From contig JANOLJ010000186.1 in NCBI GenBank assembly GCA_031419715.1, positions 1 to 34,900 on the forward strand: a DNA stretch of 34,900 nt, in the 5' to 3' direction. Shown in pieces: positions 24,388 through 32,933 of this stretch. The notes beneath the pieces were generated by a model. It saw only the letters and a list, made by a program, of their open reading frames with translations. It was not told where the DNA came from and did not search any database. The position numbers and the translations under genes were made by a program. Position 1 is the first letter of the stretch; each line of letters opens with the position of its first letter. Source of the DNA: JAEMQF01 sp031419715 (GTDB lineage: Bacteria > Pseudomonadota > Gammaproteobacteria > Burkholderiales > Burkholderiaceae_C).

Positions 24388-24439
24388 GGCGCGCATCATG
24401 CCGCACCTGCCGCGTGGCGGCTGGCGGCGCGCGCATCGT

Positions 24440-24452
24440 GCACACTGTGTGC
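24440..24452. promoter_or_regulatory. Perfect palindrome just before the epimerase start codon
   Basis: GCACACTGTGTGC has 6-bp arms around one central base and ends one base before the ATG at 24454, in the short divergent gap shared with the luciferase-like gene. Its place would let a bound regulator block translation start or transcription on both sides. It could equally be chance. Confidence 0.35.
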
Positions 24453-24453
24453 C

Positions 24454-25410
24454 ATGGGGATGGCGCATCGCACGGTGGTCACAGGGGCGGCAGGTTTCAT
24501 CGGGCAGCGCTTGTGTGCCGCCCTGCGTGGCGGGAATTGGCAAGACGGTCATGAGTTGGTGGCCACAGATCTCGATGCCGCCGCCGCGCCGGCCGGGTTC
24601 GAGTGCAAGCCAGGCGACATTGCCGACCCCTCGCTGATCGAAGCACTGTTCGATCGCCCGGTGCAGCGCATCTTCCACCTCGCGGGCATCGTCAGCGGCC
24701 GCGCTGAAGCCGACTTCGCGCTCGGCAAGCGTGTCAACCTGGACGCGACGCTGGCACTGCTGGAGCGCTGCCGGCTCCAGGCCGAACGCGGCGGGCCCGT
24801 GGTGCGCTTCATCTACGCAAGTTCGATCGCGGTGTTCGGCACGCCGCTGCCCGAGCGCATCGACGACGCCACGCAGCCGCTGCCCACGCTCAGCTACGGC
24901 ACGCACAAGCGCGCGATCGAACTGCTGATCGACGACTACTCGCGGCGCGGCTTCATCGACGGCCGCGCGCTGCGCCTGAGCGGCGCGCTGTTGCGCCCGC
25001 CGCTGGCGAACGGGGCGCTGTCGGCCTTCAACAGCGACGTGATCCGCGAGCCGCTGGCCGGCCACGACTATGTGTGCCCGGTCGGGCCGCTGGCGACGAT
25101 CTGGCTGACGACGTTGCGCAGCACGCTGCGCAATCTGCTGAGTCTGGCTGAACTCGAGCCGCAGGCGCTGGGCGCGCAGCGCACTGTCACCGCACCGGCA
25201 TTGGCAGCGCGCATCGGCGACATCGTCGCCGCGCTGGGGCGAGTCGACCCCGCCGCGCCCGCACGCGTGACCTATCAGCCGCAGCCCGCGCTCGAAGCGC
25301 AATTCGGCCGCTGGCCGCTGAAATGTTCCTTCGAGCGCGCCCAGGCGCCCGGCCTGCACGTCGATGCGACGATCGACACCTTGCTCCACACGATCCAGGA
25401 ACCCGCATGA
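24454..25410 (+). CDS. NAD-dependent epimerase/dehydratase-type SDR, D-erythronate dehydrogenase (DenD)-like
   Basis: A 318-residue extended SDR: cofactor loop VVTGAAGFIG (8-17), IFHLAGIVSGRAEADFALG and RVNLDATLALLERCR, SSIAVFG, and the catalytic SYGTHK. The VSGxAEADF block and overall length resemble DenD, which oxidises D-erythronate in four-carbon sugar-acid use. The next gene, a dehydratase, overlaps by ATGA, so the two probably work in sequence on a sugar acid. The frame is open far upstream in antisense to the luciferase gene; ATG 24454 gives the normal N-terminus (a second ATG lies two codons on). No DenA/OtnC/OtnI-type genes are seen nearby. Confidence 0.8.
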   Translation: MGMAHRTVVTGAAGFIGQRLCAALRGGNWQDGHELVATDLDAAAAPAGFECKPGDIADPSLIEALFDRPVQRIFHLAGIVSGRAEADFALGKRVNLDATLALLERCRLQAERGGPVVRFIYASSIAVFGTPLPERIDDATQPLPTLSYGTHKRAIELLIDDYSRRGFIDGRALRLSGALLRPPLANGALSAFNSDVIREPLAGHDYVCPVGPLATIWLTTLRSTLRNLLSLAELEPQALGAQRTVTAPALAARIGDIVAALGRVDPAAPARVTYQPQPALEAQFGRWPLKCSFERAQAPGLHVDATIDTLLHTIQEPA

Positions 25411-27110
25411 CTGAACCGAAGTTGCCGCTGCGCTCCAACCTCATCCACCAAGGCCTGGACCGCACGCCACACCGCGCGTTTCTGCGCGCCGTGGGCATGA
25501 GTGACGAGGACTTCGGCAAGCCGATGGTGGGCATCGTCAGCCAGCACGGCGAGAACACGCCGTGTTCGATGTCACTCGGCCCGCAGGCCGACGCGGCGCG
25601 GCTGGGCGTGGCGGCGGGCCAGGGCGTGGCCGTGCCGTTCACGACGATCTCGGTGTCCGATGGCGTGTCGATGAACCACCGCGGCATGCGCATGAGCCTG
25701 GTGTCGCGCGAGTTGATCGCCGACTCCATCGAAGCCGTGATGCGCGCCCACTGCTACGACGCGTTAGTGGGTTTTGCCGGCTGTGACAAGACTCTCCCCG
25801 GCGTGATGATGGCGATGGTGCGGCTGAACTGCCCGAGTGTGTTCGTCTACGGCGGGGCGATGCTGCCCGGCCGTTGGCGTGGCCAGGACGTGACGATCCT
25901 CACCGCATATGAAGGCGTCGGCGCGGTATTGAACGGCACGATGAGCGAAGCCGAACTCGAAGAACTCGGCCACGCGTGCGCGCCCACGCTCGGCTCCTGC
26001 CCGGGCCAGTTCACCGCGAACACGATGGCGATGGTGGCCGAAACATTGGGCCTGGCAATTCCCGGCTCGGCGATGCTGCCGGCAGCGTATTCGCAGCGCC
26101 TCGCGCTCGCGCGGCAGGCCGGCAGGCGCGCCACGGAACTCGTGCTGCAAGGCGGCCCGCTGCCGCGCGATCTGGTGACGCGCAAGGCGTTGGAAAACGC
26201 CGCTGCCGCGGTGGCTGCGACGGGCGGTTCAACGAACGCCGGCCTGCATCTGCCGGCCATCGCCCACGAAGCGGGGATTCGATTCACGCTCGACGACGTG
26301 GCCGAGGTGTTCGCGCGCACGCCCTTGATCGCGAACCTGCAACCCGGCGGCAAATACCTCGCGATCGATCTGCACCGCGTCGGCGGTGTGAGCGTCGTGC
26401 TCAAGGCACTGCTCGATGGCGGGCATCTGCACGGCGACGCACTCGCGCTTTCGGGCCGCACGCTCGCCGAGGAACTGGCGGGCGTCGCCGCGCCCGATGG
26501 CGATGTGGTGCGCGGCTCGAAGCAAGCGCTGCTCGCCACCGGCGGTGTGGTGGTGCTCAAAGGCAATCTCGCACCCGACGGCGCGCTCATCAAAGTGGCA
26601 GGCTTGAAGAACAGCGTCTTCGAAGGCCCGGCGCGGGTCTTCGAGTGTGAGGAAGACGCTTTCGCCGCCGTCACCGCGCGCGCCTACGCTGCGGGCGACG
26701 TGCTTGTCATCCGCAACGAAGGCCCGGTCGGTGGCCCGGGCATGCGCGAAATGCTCGGCGTCACCGCGCTCGTCTACGGCCAGGGCATGGGCGAGGAGGT
26801 CGCGCTGCTCACCGACGGGCGTTTCTCCGGCGCGACGCGAGGGTTGATGGTCGGCTACATCGGCCCCGAAGCCGCGCTTGGTGGCGCCATCGCACTGCTG
26901 CAAGACGGTGACCGCATCCGCATCGACGGGCAAGCGCGCACGCTGCAATGGCTGACCAGCGACGCCGAAATCGCGCGGCGCCGCGCGGCGTGGAAGCCGC
27001 GAGCGAGCGAACGCCTCGCCGGTGTGCTGGAGAAATACGCCAAGCTCGTCGGGCCGGCACACTTGGGGGCGGTGACCCATTCCGGCGCCATGGACTGGCC
27101 AACGGATTGA
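25407..27110 (+). CDS. IlvD/Edd-family dehydratase (dihydroxy-acid dehydratase-like)
   Basis: A 567-residue Fe-S dehydratase. Cluster ligands are Cys53 (TPCSM), Cys126 (GCDKTLPG, with the metal-binding Lys128) and Cys198 (GSCPGQFTANTM). The C-terminal DGRFSGATRG carries the catalytic Ser. Housekeeping IlvD usually follows this with GHxSPEA; here it is GYIGPEA, a small departure that fits a paralogue. Overlap with the DenD-like gene (ATGA) suggests a sugar-acid or hydroxy-acid substrate instead of branched-chain amino-acid synthesis, but IlvD function cannot be excluded by reading. The frame is open upstream to 25323, which is the end of the epimerase gene in another frame. Confidence 0.87.
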   Translation: MTEPKLPLRSNLIHQGLDRTPHRAFLRAVGMSDEDFGKPMVGIVSQHGENTPCSMSLGPQADAARLGVAAGQGVAVPFTTISVSDGVSMNHRGMRMSLVSRELIADSIEAVMRAHCYDALVGFAGCDKTLPGVMMAMVRLNCPSVFVYGGAMLPGRWRGQDVTILTAYEGVGAVLNGTMSEAELEELGHACAPTLGSCPGQFTANTMAMVAETLGLAIPGSAMLPAAYSQRLALARQAGRRATELVLQGGPLPRDLVTRKALENAAAAVAATGGSTNAGLHLPAIAHEAGIRFTLDDVAEVFARTPLIANLQPGGKYLAIDLHRVGGVSVVLKALLDGGHLHGDALALSGRTLAEELAGVAAPDGDVVRGSKQALLATGGVVVLKGNLAPDGALIKVAGLKNSVFEGPARVFECEEDAFAAVTARAYAAGDVLVIRNEGPVGGPGMREMLGVTALVYGQGMGEEVALLTDGRFSGATRGLMVGYIGPEAALGGAIALLQDGDRIRIDGQARTLQWLTSDAEIARRRAAWKPRASERLAGVLEKYAKLVGPAHLGAVTHSGAMDWPTD

Positions 27111-27173
27111 TGAACCACTCTGACCTTCAGCGCGGCGAATGCGCCGGACCACGGCACTCGTCGTCTGCCGCAA

Positions 27174-28331
27174 CTACGCCGACGCAAGCAACGCGCCAAG
27201 CGGTACTGCCTCAATGGCGGGTGCCAGGCTGAAGCGGCGCTGCCCGGGATAGACGACATAGAGCACGTCGAGCTCGAGGTCTTGCATGGCGATCTGCATC
27301 GACCGGGTGATGTGGGGCACATCGGCGCGCTTGAACTCAACGCCCACGCGCTGCGAACCTTTGAACATCAATAGATCCAGCTCCGCGCCCTGATGCGTGG
27401 CCCAGAAGTAGGCTTCGTCGGGCCGGGCCAGACGCAGCACCTGTTCCAGCGCGAAGCCCTCCCAGCTCGCGCCACAGCGCGGGTGCGAAAGCAGTTGCGG
27501 CAGCGTCGTGATATCCATCAGCGCGTGCAGCAGCCCCGTATCGCGAAAGAAAATCTTCGGCGACTTCACTTGGCGCTTGCCCAGATTCGCGTGCCAGGGC
27601 TGTAGCTGGCGCACCATCAGCGTTTGCGTCAACGTATCGAGGTAGCGGCGCACCGTCGGCTCCGACACGCCCAGCGAGCGCGCCGGATCGGCTGCCGTCC
27701 AGATCTGCCCGTGGCAATGGGCCAGCATGCGCCAGAAGCGCAACATGGCGGGTGCGGCGATGTTGATGCCGAACTGCGGCAGGTCGACTTCCACATGGCT
27801 CGCGATGGCGTTGCGCCGCCAGACAAAACTGTCTTCTTCCGAAGCGGCGAGATAGGAGCGCGGAAAGCCTCCGCGCAGCCACAGGCGCGCCGCGGTCTCG
27901 GTGCGGTTACCCGCGGCGGCCGCGCACACCTCGCGCAGATCGAAGCCGCCCACCTCGATCGTCTCGACCCGACCCAACAGCGACTCCCCCGCCTGACGCA
28001 GCAAGGCCGCTGACGCGCTGCCCAGCAGCAGGTACTGCCCCGGCGCGTCGCTGCGATCGATCAACACCCGCAGCACCGGAAACAGCCCCGGCTGGCGCTG
28101 CACTTCGTCGATGACGACCAGCCCTTGTAGCCTGGAGAGCGTGTCCATCGGCTGCTCCAGGCGCCTGGCGTCGAGTGGATTTTCGAGGTCGAAGTAGTGG
28201 CTCGATCGCCTGTCGAGCACGGTCTGCGCGAGCGTCGTCTTGCCGGATTGCCGCGGCCCCGTCAGGATGACGGCGCGCGAACGGGCGAGCGCCGCCCTGA
28301 CGGCGAATTCGAGGTCGGGGCGTGGCAGCAC
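27174..28331 (-). CDS. AAA-family ATPase with DUF4143 domain
   Basis: A 385-residue protein of the AAA_14-DUF4143 type: Walker A GPRQSGKT (25-32), Walker B LVVIDEVQ (71-78), GSASAALL (sensor-like), then a winged-helix segment and a C-terminal DUF4143 nuclease-like region (GAELDLLM followed by GVEFKRAD). These proteins are common, often horizontally acquired, and of unknown role. The start is GTG 28331; the nearest ATG is out of frame. It is preceded by the most AT-rich patch of the window, with a promoter candidate. Convergent with the dehydratase gene; the 63-base gap holds no clear terminator. Confidence 0.9.
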   Translation of the reverse strand: MLPRPDLEFAVRAALARSRAVILTGPRQSGKTTLAQTVLDRRSSHYFDLENPLDARRLEQPMDTLSRLQGLVVIDEVQRQPGLFPVLRVLIDRSDAPGQYLLLGSASAALLRQAGESLLGRVETIEVGGFDLREVCAAAAGNRTETAARLWLRGGFPRSYLAASEEDSFVWRRNAIASHVEVDLPQFGINIAAPAMLRFWRMLAHCHGQIWTAADPARSLGVSEPTVRRYLDTLTQTLMVRQLQPWHANLGKRQVKSPKIFFRDTGLLHALMDITTLPQLLSHPRCGASWEGFALEQVLRLARPDEAYFWATHQGAELDLLMFKGSQRVGVEFKRADVPHITRSMQIAMQDLELDVLYVVYPGQRRFSLAPAIEAVPLGALLASA

Positions 28332-28337
28332 GCAGGC

Positions 28338-28366
28338 AGCATATCACCATGAACCATGAAATTCAA
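28338..28366 (-). promoter_or_regulatory. Candidate sigma-70 promoter for the AAA/DUF4143 gene
   Basis: On the minus strand TTGAAT (28366-28361) and TATGCT (28343-28338) are separated by 17 bases. The segment is clearly more AT-rich than the rest. A start site about seven bases after the -10 would fall on or next to the GTG at 28331, so the mRNA may be leaderless or nearly so. Confidence 0.45.
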
Positions 28367-28404
28367 ACACCATGTGTTCCTTCTACATGGACAAGATCTC
28401 GCGA

Positions 28405-28422
28405 CCTCGCAGGCCTGCGAGG
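28405..28422. promoter_or_regulatory. Perfect 18-bp palindrome between two minus-strand genes
   Basis: CCTCGCAGGCCTGCGAGG is fully self-complementary. It lies 33 bases downstream of the hydrolase stop on the minus strand and about 40 bases upstream of the ATPase promoter candidate. It has no T-run, so it is more like an operator or dyad than an intrinsic terminator. The core CAGGCCTG also occurs in the kynU leader repeats. Confidence 0.4.
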
Positions 28423-28454
28423 CCCCGGCCGTGGCGACTGGTCCGACGGGTCCG

Positions 28455-29360
28455 TTACGGCGGTGGTCCCAGCCCGAACAGCTCCTGCAACGCCTGGCGG
28501 TATTGCGGCGCGCCCAGCACATCGGTGTCTTCGTGCACGGCGCCCTGCACCAGCACAAAGCGCTTGGGCGGCAGCGCCAGCTCATACAGCGCGCGCGCCA
28601 GCCGCGGTTGCACCATGCTGTCTTCGCTGCCGTGCACCATCAGCACGGGCGAGCCGATGCGCGCGATGCGCGAACCGGCGTCGAAGTGCTGCGTGATCAG
28701 CCAGCCGATCGGCAGACAGCCCCAGCGCGTGCTGCGCACGACGTCCACGATCGACGTGAAAGCGCCCTCGACGATCAGGCCCGCTTCATCGGCCACTTCT
28801 TGTGCCAGCCGCACGGCAATCGCGCCGCCCAGCGAGTGGCCGAAGATGAAGCGCCGCGAGCCAGGGTGGGTGCGCGCCAGCCAGTGCCAGGCGGCTGTGG
28901 CGTCTTCGGCGATCAGTGTCTCCGAGGGCAAGGTGTCGCTGCTGCGCCCGAAGCCCCGGTAGTCGATGCCCAGCACCGAAAAGCCCAGTGCGTGCAACTG
29001 GCGCATGCGCGGCGCGCTGGCGCGCACGTCCCAGTGCACGCCATGCAGGAACAACAGCACCGGTGCCGCGGGATCGGGCTGCGCCAGCCACAGGCCGTGC
29101 AGGCGCACCGCCGCGCCCAGGTGCTCTGGATGCGCCGACACATAGTCGATCCAAACGTCCTCCATGCCCTGCGCCGCCGCAAGCCCGGGGCCCCCGGTGC
29201 GGTCGCTCGGCATGAAGATCCAGCGCCGTTGCTCATAGTCGACCACCGCGCAGCTTGCCAACTGGGCACACAGCGCGGCGGCCACGGCGGCCTTGCACGT
29301 CGCGTAGCGCAGGCGGCCGGGTGGGCGGCGAGGTGGGCGAGCCGCAGTCTTGTCGTGCAT
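28455..29360 (-). CDS. Alpha/beta-hydrolase, predicted lipoprotein
   Basis: A 301-residue serine hydrolase. The N-terminus has Arg residues, then a hydrophobic stretch ending AQLASC, a plausible lipobox with Cys37, so it is probably exported and membrane-anchored. The hydrolase fold shows LLFLHGVHWD (oxyanion strand), the nucleophile elbow GHSLGG, VHGSEDSMV with the likely Asp, and a late His in GAVHEDTD. GFGRSSD matches the usual loop after strand 5. The family includes the BEM46/YfhR-like peptidases and hydrolases. Divergent from the SDR at 29531 with a 170-base gap in which I see no clear promoter. Substrate unknown. Confidence 0.85.
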   Translation of the reverse strand: MHDKTAARPPRRPPGRLRYATCKAAVAAALCAQLASCAVVDYEQRRWIFMPSDRTGGPGLAAAQGMEDVWIDYVSAHPEHLGAAVRLHGLWLAQPDPAAPVLLFLHGVHWDVRASAPRMRQLHALGFSVLGIDYRGFGRSSDTLPSETLIAEDATAAWHWLARTHPGSRRFIFGHSLGGAIAVRLAQEVADEAGLIVEGAFTSIVDVVRSTRWGCLPIGWLITQHFDAGSRIARIGSPVLMVHGSEDSMVQPRLARALYELALPPKRFVLVQGAVHEDTDVLGAPQYRQALQELFGLGPPP

Positions 29361-29530
29361 GGCGGCGATGTTCGCATGGCTGACGACGGCATTCGCTCGC
29401 GCCGAGGTAGCGCGCGCCTTGACGGGGCATTGCGCGCCGGCCTGGTCGTCGAAGGCCGGGTCGTCGCGTTTCTTGACGGTGTCGCTGCACCTACACTGAC
29501 GGCCCGACCTGCCGCATCGAAGCCTATTTC

Positions 29531-30322
29531 ATGAACCCGCGCAAAGTCGCCATCGTCACAGGCTCGGCCACCGGCGTGGGTGCGGCCAGCGCGCTCGCCC
29601 TGGCGGCGCGCGGCTACGACGTGCTGATCAACTACAGCCGCAGCGAGGCCGAAGCGCGCTCTTCGCTGGCGGCCTGCCAGGAAGCGGGGGCGGACGCCCT
29701 GTTGATGCGCGGCGATGTTGCGCAAGACGCCGACTGCAAAGCCATGGTCGGCGCCGTCCTGCAGCGCTGGGGGCGCCTGGACGCACTTGTCAACAACGCC
29801 GGCATCAGCAGTTTCGACGGCCCGGCCAACTGGGATGCGATCGACGCGGCGACGTTCCAGCGCATCGTCGGCGTCAATGCACTCGGCGCGTTTCAGATGA
29901 TCCGCGCCTGCGCCGAGGCGCTGAAGACCGCGGGCGGCTCGATCGTCAACGTCTCGTCGATCGCCGGGGCCCTGGGCATCGGCTCGTCGGTGGCCTACAT
30001 CGCCTCCAAGGGCGCGGTCAATTCGATGACGCTGTACTTCGCGCGCGCGCTCGCGCCGCAGGTGCGTGTGAACGCCGTGTGCCCGGGCCTGATCACGACG
30101 CGCTGGTTTGTCGACGGCATGGGCCAGCAGGCCTACGAAAAAATCCTCGCGACTTACGAGAGCAACGCACCGCTGGCACGCCCATGCACCGCCGAAGATG
30201 TGGCCGAGGCCGTGCTCTGGCTGGTGGACGGCGCGCGTACCGTCACCGGCGAGCTGTTGCTGCTCGACAGCGGCGTGCACCTCGGCGCGGCGCAACTGGC
30301 GCGCGCCGCGGCGAAGCCTTGA
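29531..30322 (+). CDS. SDR-family oxidoreductase (FabG-like)
   Basis: A 263-residue classical SDR with VTGSATGVG (9-17), NNAGISSFDGP, catalytic Ser in VNVSSIAG, YIASK with Tyr and Lys, and PGLITTRWF. All catalytic residues are present. The product would be cytoplasmic and NAD(P)-dependent; substrate not visible. No clear Shine-Dalgarno precedes the ATG. It is separated from the helicase gene by 78 bases holding a small palindrome, CGCATGTGCATGCG (30342-30355). Confidence 0.88.
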   Translation: MNPRKVAIVTGSATGVGAASALALAARGYDVLINYSRSEAEARSSLAACQEAGADALLMRGDVAQDADCKAMVGAVLQRWGRLDALVNNAGISSFDGPANWDAIDAATFQRIVGVNALGAFQMIRACAEALKTAGGSIVNVSSIAGALGIGSSVAYIASKGAVNSMTLYFARALAPQVRVNAVCPGLITTRWFVDGMGQQAYEKILATYESNAPLARPCTAEDVAEAVLWLVDGARTVTGELLLLDSGVHLGAAQLARAAAKP

Positions 30323-30400
30323 CGCTGCACGCTCGGTGCCGCGCATGTGCATGCGTCTGTGCGTTGCCGGTTCGTAGCGGTGGCTCGGCCAGGCCAGTGA

Positions 30401-32908
30401 ATGCCCGCAGCCGCTGACGCCGAAGCGGCGACGCCCGGGCAATTTCGCGCCCGCCTCACGCTGCAGACCCTGAGCCGCGGCGACGGCTTTCTGGGCTTGC
30501 GTGCGCGTGAAGGCTTCGGCCCGCGCAGTGCCCAACTCACCGTGGCGAAGATCACCTGGACCTACGCCACCGACAAAGGCCTGCACTGGGAAACCCCGGC
30601 GCCCACGCGCATCCTCAACACCCGGCCCAAACCCACGGTGCTGCTGCGCGGGGCGTGGAATGAACGCGTGCTGATGCAGCGCAACCTCGCCGCCGAAGCC
30701 GACGCCGCCGATGCGCTGTGGGCCAGCGGCTTGCGGCCCCTGCCGGCGCAGGCCTTGCAATGGCGCACCAAGGAAGCGGCGCACGGTCATGAAGAGCTGT
30801 GGTCGCTGCCTGAGGAATCTCACTTCGGCGACTTCTGGGCCGAGCAGGTGCCCAAGTTGCAAGCGCAGGCCTGGAGCATCGTCGTGCAGCCCGGCTTCGC
30901 GCACCAGAGCGTCGCGGTGGACCGCTGGCGCATCGTCATCAACCCCGACAGCGGCGCGGAGCAGGGGCGTGAACTGGTCGAGCCCCTCGGGCCGCGCGTG
31001 CAGACGCTGACATCACTGCGCCAACCGCACCGCGAAGGCTCGTTCATGCTGAGCCTGGGGGTGGATGTGGACGGCGAAACGCTGGACCTCGCGCCGCTCA
31101 TCGCCGACTTGCTGAAGCGCGACGCCCGCTGGTTCAATGCGCGCGAGGTGGCGCAGATCGACGACGACGCCCTCATCGTGCTGCGCGCCCCCGGCGGGCG
31201 GCGCGTCGAAGCAGCGGCGGCGCCGCTGAAGGCCATCGTCAGCGCGATGCTGGATCTGCTCACCGATCCGAAGCGCAAGGAGGGGCCGCTGCGCTTGTCG
31301 GACTGGGAAGCGCAGCGCATCGAGGCGATGCGCCTGGCCTTGCTCGACGCGCACGCCCAGCGCGCGCGGCGCGTGGGCGACCCGGCGGCGTGGCAATTGC
31401 AATGCGATGCGGGTCTGGCCGCCCTAGCGCAGCGCCTGCGCGCCGCCGGTGGGCCGGCCGAAATCGCGCCCGCATTGATGCAGCAGGTGGGCCTGGGCCT
31501 GCAGCTTCGCCCCTATCAACTGCACGGCGTCGCCTGGCTGCAATACCTGCGCGAACAGCACCTCGCCGGCATCCTGGCCGACGACATGGGCCTGGGCAAG
31601 ACGGCGCAGGTGCTGGCGCATCTGCTGATCGAAAAGCACGCCGGGCGGCTGGACCAACCCGCGCTCATCGTGCTGCCGACATCGCTGATCGCGAACTGGC
31701 AGGCCGAGGCCGCGCGCTGCGCGCCGGCATTGCGCGTGCTCACGCTGCAAGGCACGGCACGCGCGGGCGATTTCGGGCGCATGGCCGAGCACGACATCGT
31801 GTTCACCACGTATCCGCTGCTGTGGCGCGATGTCGATGCCCTGCAGGCACAGGCCTGGCACCTGCTGATCCTGGACGAAGCGCAGATGGTGAAAAACGCC
31901 GCGAGCCGTGCCGCGACGGCGCTGCGCCAGATCAAGGCGCGGCACCGCCTGTGCGTGACCGGCACGCCGCTGGAAAACCACCTGGGGGAGCTCTGGGCGC
32001 ATTTCGATTTCCTGATGCCCGGTTTCCTGGGCGACGCACGCACCTTCACGCGCGTCTGGCGCAAGCCGATCGAATCCGGCGGCGAGACGCTGCGCGCGCA
32101 ACTGCTGGCGCAGCGCGTGCGGCCGTTCATCCTGCGTCGCCGCAAACTCGACGTTGCAGCGGATCTGCCGCCGAAAACGGAAGTCGTGCGCCGCGTCCAG
32201 CTCGTGGGCCAGCAGCGCGCGCTGTATGAGAGCGTGCGCGTCGCGGCCGACGAACAGGTGCGGCGCGTGCTCGAGCGCCAGAGTTTCGCCGGCGCGCAGA
32301 TCAGCATCCTCGACGCGCTGCTCAAGCTGCGCCAGGTGTGCTGCGACCCGCGCCTCGTGAAAGGCGCCAAGACGCCCGCGACGATGGAGCGCGCGAAGAT
32401 GGAGTGGCTGTGCGACGCGCTACCGGAGCTCGTCGACGAAGGCCGGCGCGTGTTGGTGTTCTCGCAATTCACGGAAATGCTGGCGCTGGTGCAAGACGAA
32501 CTCAGCCGGCTCGAGCTGCCCCATCTGGTGCTGACTGGCGAGACCGCGGTGCGCGAGCGCGGCGACGTGGTGAAGCAGTTCCAGGCCAAGACCGTGCCGA
32601 TCATGCTGCTCAGCCTGAAAGCCGGCGGCGTGGGCCTGAACCTCACCGCGGCAGACACCGTGATCCACCTCGACCCGTGGTGGAACCCGGCCGTCGAACA
32701 GCAAGCCACGGCGCGCGCGCACCGCATCGGCCAGGACCAGCCGGTGTTCGTCTACAAGCTGGTCGTGGCCGGCAGCATTGAAGAACGCATGCTCGCGCTG
32801 CAGGAGCGCAAGACGGCGCTCACGGAAGGCGTGCTCGGCGTCGATGCGGCCGCCGCGCCGAAGTTCAGCGCGGAAGATTTGCAAGGCTTGCTCGCGCCGC
32901 TCGTCTGA
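30401..32908 (+). CDS. SNF2-family DEAD/DEAH-box helicase (RapA/HepA-like ATPase)
   Basis: An 835-residue SWI2/SNF2 ATPase. The first about 360 residues are a bacterial-specific N-terminal region. The helicase core follows: LRPYQLHGVAWLQYL, Walker A DDMGLGKT (394-401), Walker B DEAQ (492-495), GTPLENHLGELW, then the C-terminal helicase domain with VLVFSQFTEML, LKAGGVGLNLT and ARAHRIGQDQPVFVY. Such stand-alone SNF2 proteins are widespread in proteobacteria; proposed roles include transcription recycling, DNA repair and, in some islands, defence. No methylase or nuclease partner is here, so a defence role is not supported. Convergent with the Rieske gene. Confidence 0.92.
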   Translation: MPAAADAEAATPGQFRARLTLQTLSRGDGFLGLRAREGFGPRSAQLTVAKITWTYATDKGLHWETPAPTRILNTRPKPTVLLRGAWNERVLMQRNLAAEADAADALWASGLRPLPAQALQWRTKEAAHGHEELWSLPEESHFGDFWAEQVPKLQAQAWSIVVQPGFAHQSVAVDRWRIVINPDSGAEQGRELVEPLGPRVQTLTSLRQPHREGSFMLSLGVDVDGETLDLAPLIADLLKRDARWFNAREVAQIDDDALIVLRAPGGRRVEAAAAPLKAIVSAMLDLLTDPKRKEGPLRLSDWEAQRIEAMRLALLDAHAQRARRVGDPAAWQLQCDAGLAALAQRLRAAGGPAEIAPALMQQVGLGLQLRPYQLHGVAWLQYLREQHLAGILADDMGLGKTAQVLAHLLIEKHAGRLDQPALIVLPTSLIANWQAEAARCAPALRVLTLQGTARAGDFGRMAEHDIVFTTYPLLWRDVDALQAQAWHLLILDEAQMVKNAASRAATALRQIKARHRLCVTGTPLENHLGELWAHFDFLMPGFLGDARTFTRVWRKPIESGGETLRAQLLAQRVRPFILRRRKLDVAADLPPKTEVVRRVQLVGQQRALYESVRVAADEQVRRVLERQSFAGAQISILDALLKLRQVCCDPRLVKGAKTPATMERAKMEWLCDALPELVDEGRRVLVFSQFTEMLALVQDELSRLELPHLVLTGETAVRERGDVVKQFQAKTVPIMLLSLKAGGVGLNLTAADTVIHLDPWWNPAVEQQATARAHRIGQDQPVFVYKLVVAGSIEERMLALQERKTALTEGVLGVDAAAAPKFSAEDLQGLLAPLV

Positions 32909-32933
32909 GCCCGGCGCGCTGCCGCCAGCGGCC

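Noticed and set aside
28913..30904. 663-codon minus-strand frame across the hydrolase, SDR and helicase start
   Set aside because: Spans three supported genes in other frames and the sequence is low-information.
30401..32908. SNF2 helicase as part of a defence island
   Set aside because: No nuclease, methylase or other defence gene is next to it; an AAA/DUF4143 gene 2 kb away is not enough.
32909..32933. Terminator between the convergent helicase and Rieske genes
   Set aside because: Only a 4-bp stem is possible and there is no T-run.
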